64,000 nucleotides of DNA. It comes from an uncultured Desulfobacter sp. (GTDB taxonomy: Bacteria; Desulfobacterota; Desulfobacteria; Desulfobacterales; Desulfobacteraceae). The notes under the pieces were generated by a model. The model was given only the letters and a program-made list of their open reading frames with translations, was not told the origin of the DNA and made no database searches. The translations under genes were made by a program, and so were the position numbers. The stretch is from NCBI RefSeq assembly GCF_963664415.1, contig NZ_OY761445.1:3250501-3314500 (forward strand), read 5' to 3'. This document shows positions 61,211 to 64,000 of the stretch, piece after piece. Every line of letters begins with the position of its first letter. Position 1 is the stretch's first letter.

Positions 61211-62458
61211 ATGCCGGACACACCCCCCTTTAATTTCCAGACCGGCTCCTGGTCCAGGGAAACCGGCCCAACAAATGCGATGACCCTAATCATTGCCGGG
61301 GACTGGGCGCCCATCCGGGCCTTTGCCCCGCTGATTGAATCTGATCCCCAGACCATATACGGCGATGTTTTGCCTGTCCTGCAAGCTGCTGATCGCACCA
61401 TAGTAAACCTGGAAGCCCCGTTAAGCGATATCGGTACGAAAACATGTAAAAGCGGCACTGTGTTCAAAGGCAAGGCCTGTCATGTGAAGGGACTGACCGC
61501 CGTGCCTTTTTCCGCCGTCACCCTGGGAAACAACCATATGTTTGATTTTGGCGTCGAGGCGTTCGAACAGACCGCCGGGGTCTTGGATCGCAACAACATC
61601 GCCCGCACAGGTGCCGGCATGACCCAAGAAGAAGCCGAAGCGCCCCTGATTATGGAAGCCAAAGGGGTTCGCCTTGCCATCATCAACATCAGCGAAGGTG
61701 AAGATCTGACCGCCGCCGAATCCGGACCAGGCGTAGCCGGATGGAACATTGCAGGGGCCTGCAGCCGCATCAAAAAGCTGAAAAAAGAAACACCCCAAAG
61801 GCTTCATGCCGTTATAGCCGTGGTCCATTGCGGCTTGGAATACATCCCCTTTGCACCGGAATACGTCACAAACGCCTTCCGGGAACTGGCAGATGCCGGT
61901 GCAGACGCCGTGATCGGGCATCACCCCCATGTGCCCCAGGGACTTTTTTTCCATGGGAACACACCCATATGCTGTAGTCTGGGGAATTTTATTTTTTACC
62001 AGCCCACCAATTTTTTCTGGCGAAAAATAGGCTATATGGTGCGCCTGCATATCAGCAAAGAAGGGCTGGCCGGGTTGAACATTGAACCATACCGGATTCA
62101 TGAACAAGGCGTACAGATGCTTGCAGGATTAGACCGGGATTATTTTTTCAAACGGTTCAGGCAAATCAGTGAGCCGTTGTCTACACCCGAAAGAAGCAGA
62201 CAGGCCTGGCAAGGCTTTTTGGACTATTACGGGGTGGCCGGATTTAAAAATGAAGTCAACATGATTTTAAACAAACTGGATGAGACCCCGGGCAAGGCAG
62301 CCGCCATGTTCAGAAACCGGTTAACCACAGTCCAGCACTTTCACCACTGGAAAGACCTGCTCACCCGCGTGGTAGAAGATAAAATGGGACAAAGCCCGGC
62401 CTGGGCCCAGGATCTGGCCCGGGAGTGGCTCACAAGGCACGTTAAAAATGAATCATAA
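61211..62458 (+). CDS. CapA-like metallophosphoesterase (poly-gamma-glutamate synthesis type)
   Basis: The 415-residue protein is of the CapA/PgsA calcineurin-like group: LIIAGDWAPI (metal ligand Asp), IVNLEAPLSD, VTLGNNHMFDFG, AVVHCGLEYIP and IGHHPHVPQG are the five blocks. It has no signal peptide or N-terminal membrane helix (MPDTPPFNFQTGS), unlike Bacillus PgsA, so it may be cytosolic. The last 110 residues are helical and unassigned. AAGGAG precedes ATG 61211. Its stop overlaps the next start by 11 bases. In the context of racemases and a ligase, it may act on a D-amino-acid polymer or peptide. Confidence 0.85.
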   Translation: MPDTPPFNFQTGSWSRETGPTNAMTLIIAGDWAPIRAFAPLIESDPQTIYGDVLPVLQAADRTIVNLEAPLSDIGTKTCKSGTVFKGKACHVKGLTAVPFSAVTLGNNHMFDFGVEAFEQTAGVLDRNNIARTGAGMTQEEAEAPLIMEAKGVRLAIINISEGEDLTAAESGPGVAGWNIAGACSRIKKLKKETPQRLHAVIAVVHCGLEYIPFAPEYVTNAFRELADAGADAVIGHHPHVPQGLFFHGNTPICCSLGNFIFYQPTNFFWRKIGYMVRLHISKEGLAGLNIEPYRIHEQGVQMLAGLDRDYFFKRFRQISEPLSTPERSRQAWQGFLDYYGVAGFKNEVNMILNKLDETPGKAAAMFRNRLTTVQHFHHWKDLLTRVVEDKMGQSPAWAQDLAREWLTRHVKNES

Positions 62459-63350
62459 AAAACAGATCACCCTGGTAATAACCGACTCAGGGCTTGGCGG
62501 ACTTTCCGTGTGTGCAGGCATGGCAGCAAGGTTTGCCGCCGATGCACGTTACGAGCGCATTCGGCTGGTGTACTTCAATGCCTGGCCCGAACAGGACAAG
62601 GGGTACAGGCACTATCCGAATCCTACGGCCCGGGCCAAGGTGTTTGACAATGCCTTGGCGGCCATGGCCAAATACAATCCAGATCACATCTTTATTGCCT
62701 GCAACACCCTGTCCGTGATCTATCCGTTTACCCAGTTTGCAAAACAGACAACCATTCCTGTTACCGGCATCGTGGACCACGGGGTTCAGATGATCTATGC
62801 CAATCTGATTCGAAATGCTTCAGCCTGTGCCGTCATTTTTGCCACCCCCATCACCATCCAAGAAAACAGTCATAAAAAGTCGTTGGTTGAACAGGGGATT
62901 GCACCGGAGCGCATCATCACTCAGGGCTACTTAGGCCTTGCAGGTAAAATTGAACAAGACCCGTTCAGCGACGAGGTCAAAACCGTGATAGATGAATTTG
63001 CCGCCCAGGCAGCCCAAAATATAAAACATAACGGGTCCACAGTGTATGCCGGGCTTTGCTGCACCCATTTTGGCTATTGTAAACATATTTTTAAAGATGC
63101 GTTGGCACGCCATTCCGGCAGGAACGTAGCAATTTTAAATCCCAACGAAGCCATGACCGATGGGGCCTGCAAAGGCATTATTGCCGGCGGTTCTCCGCAG
63201 ATATCCATTGAAATTGTATCCAGGGTCTCATGGGATCCTGCCGGAATTGAGGCCTATGACCGCCTGCTGTCAAACGTTTCACCGGATGTGGTCAACGCCT
63301 TGAAAAACTACCGGCTGGACAGGAATCTGTTCAGCGTAGAACTTGAATAA
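62448..63350 (+). CDS. Aspartate/glutamate racemase family protein
   Basis: The 300-residue protein starts with ITLVITDSGLGGLSVCAGM, the MurI/Asp-Glu racemase opening, has HIFIACNTLSV with the first catalytic cysteine and YAGLCCTHFGYC with the second (the family has GCTHF). GTVFATPITIQENS-like segments (CAVIFATPITIQENS) follow. It is longer than MurI (about 265 residues), with ending ALKNYRLDRNLFSVELE. It probably racemises an acidic amino acid. The gene overlaps the CapA-like gene and is followed ten bases on by the ligase gene. Confidence 0.83.
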   Translation: MNHKKQITLVITDSGLGGLSVCAGMAARFAADARYERIRLVYFNAWPEQDKGYRHYPNPTARAKVFDNALAAMAKYNPDHIFIACNTLSVIYPFTQFAKQTTIPVTGIVDHGVQMIYANLIRNASACAVIFATPITIQENSHKKSLVEQGIAPERIITQGYLGLAGKIEQDPFSDEVKTVIDEFAAQAAQNIKHNGSTVYAGLCCTHFGYCKHIFKDALARHSGRNVAILNPNEAMTDGACKGIIAGGSPQISIEIVSRVSWDPAGIEAYDRLLSNVSPDVVNALKNYRLDRNLFSVELE

Positions 63351-63360
63351 GGTAAGAACA

Positions 63361-64000
63361 TGCATCGTGTTTTACTGATTACCGGCCCCGGCGGTGATGC
63401 CCAGGGCTGGGGTAATATGGATGTCACCCGACAGATTGCAAATGCCATCAACGCATCAGACAAATCTGCGGACATCGTATTCGTATCAAACAAGGACGAA
63501 TTATACCGAAGTCTGGATACATGCAAATTTGACCTTGTCTGGAGTGCCCTGTACCATGTAACGGAAAACGAAGCCACCATCGGGATGGTTGATTGCGGAG
63601 AAGACTGGGTGGCCGATATCCTGGACAAACGCGGGATTCCCTATATCGGTCCTAATGCGGCTGGCATGAAGGCGCTGATTCACAAGACCGCCACCCACAA
63701 CATCCTGGACAGAGCAGGCGTCCCCGTACCGTACCATTACCAGATAGAACAAGGTCACGCCCTGCCGCAGATCATGTTCCCGGCCTTTGTCAAACCCAGT
63801 TTTGAAAGCCGGTCCGTGGGGATCAGCGATAACAGCGTCGTAAACACTGTGGATGAACTGGCAGCCCAGGTGGGTTTTATCCATGAAAATTACGATCAGC
63901 CCGCCCTGGCGGAAGAGTACCTGCCGGGTCAAGAATATACGGTGCTGATGCTGGGGAACGGTGCGGTCCAAATATTTTTACCCGGTATGGTCACAGTGAA
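63361..64000 (+). CDS. D-Ala-D-Ala ligase-like ATP-grasp enzyme (3' truncated by window end)
   Basis: 213 codons are visible from ATG 63361 (GGTAAG upstream). MHRVLLITGPGGDAQGWGNM opens the N-domain; GPNAAGMKALIHKTATHNI and LDRAGVPVPYHY correspond to the central ATP-grasp start of D-alanine-D-alanine ligases, followed by PAFVKPSFESRSVGIS (the flexible glycine/serine loop) and EEYLPGQEYTVLML. It likely joins D-amino acids. The frame is open to base 64000; the C-terminal Mg2+-binding part is beyond the window. Confidence 0.8.

Noticed and set aside
1..64000. CRISPR arrays, rRNA and tRNA genes
   Set aside because: Intergenic stretches were read for regularly spaced repeats and tRNA-like T-loops; none was convincing. 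A covariance-model search would be needed to exclude degenerate small RNAs.

Overview
The window looks like chromosomal DNA of a complete-oxidising, sulfate-reducing member of the Desulfobacteraceae, close to Desulfobacter. This is an inference from gene content. The window carries a two-subunit ATP-citrate lyase, a 2-oxoglutarate:ferredoxin oxidoreductase and a short monofunctional aconitase. In Desulfobacter, ATP-citrate lyase and ferredoxin-linked 2-oxoglutarate oxidation are the hallmark steps of the acetate-oxidising citric acid cycle. Hydrogenase maturation genes, rubrerythrin, a PerR/Fur-like regulator, cobalamin uptake, and genes for a Gram-negative outer membrane (TonB receptor, BamD) fit the same picture.

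Layout: 1-6.7 kb is a corrinoid uptake and remodelling locus: a BtuF-like/CbiZ fusion (cut by the window edge), a second binding protein, permease and ATPase, then a cobalamin riboswitch and a TonB receptor. 6.8-10.2 kb (minus strand) is a P-loop ATPase followed by korDABC. 10.3-12.1 kb has a radical SAM protein and an arginine-rich small protein. 12.2-17.0 kb is hypCFDE. 17.1-20.8 kb is an RNA-flavoured group: DksA, a PHP-RNase III fusion, an Elp3/HemN-like radical SAM protein and ThpR. An IS1595-family element (20824-21856) with a slippery A8 in its transposase gene follows. 22.1-24.6 kb holds a FapA/DUF342 protein and a corrinoid adenosyltransferase. 24.9-29.0 kb encodes the ATP-citrate lyase. 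A 1-kb gene-poor stretch separates it from hisS-aspS; then come minCDE, a two-component pair, aroB, a PerR-like/rubrerythrin pair, trxA-trxB-bamD, rpmB, phoH, rel, proS and ispG.

48.9-52.7 kb is an accessory-looking module: an AlbA_2 (Schlafen-like) ATP-binding protein and a TrlF-like PHP-ATPase whose gene is split by a frameshift. 53-58 kb has a methyltransferase, aconitase, a TauE/SafE permease and glucokinase. 58.1-64 kb holds a methyltransferase and a tight five-gene operon: class IV aminotransferase, alanine racemase, CapA-like protein, Asp/Glu racemase and a D-Ala-D-Ala ligase-like ATP-grasp enzyme cut by the window end. The combination suggests synthesis of a D-amino-acid-containing product.

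The points most worth a second look are the PHP-RNase III fusion, the D-amino-acid/CapA operon, the split TrlF-like gene with altered PHP residues, the oversized ATP-citrate lyase subunit, and a family of related palindromic intergenic repeats (three copies, one abutting the riboswitch). No tRNA, rRNA or CRISPR array was found by eye.
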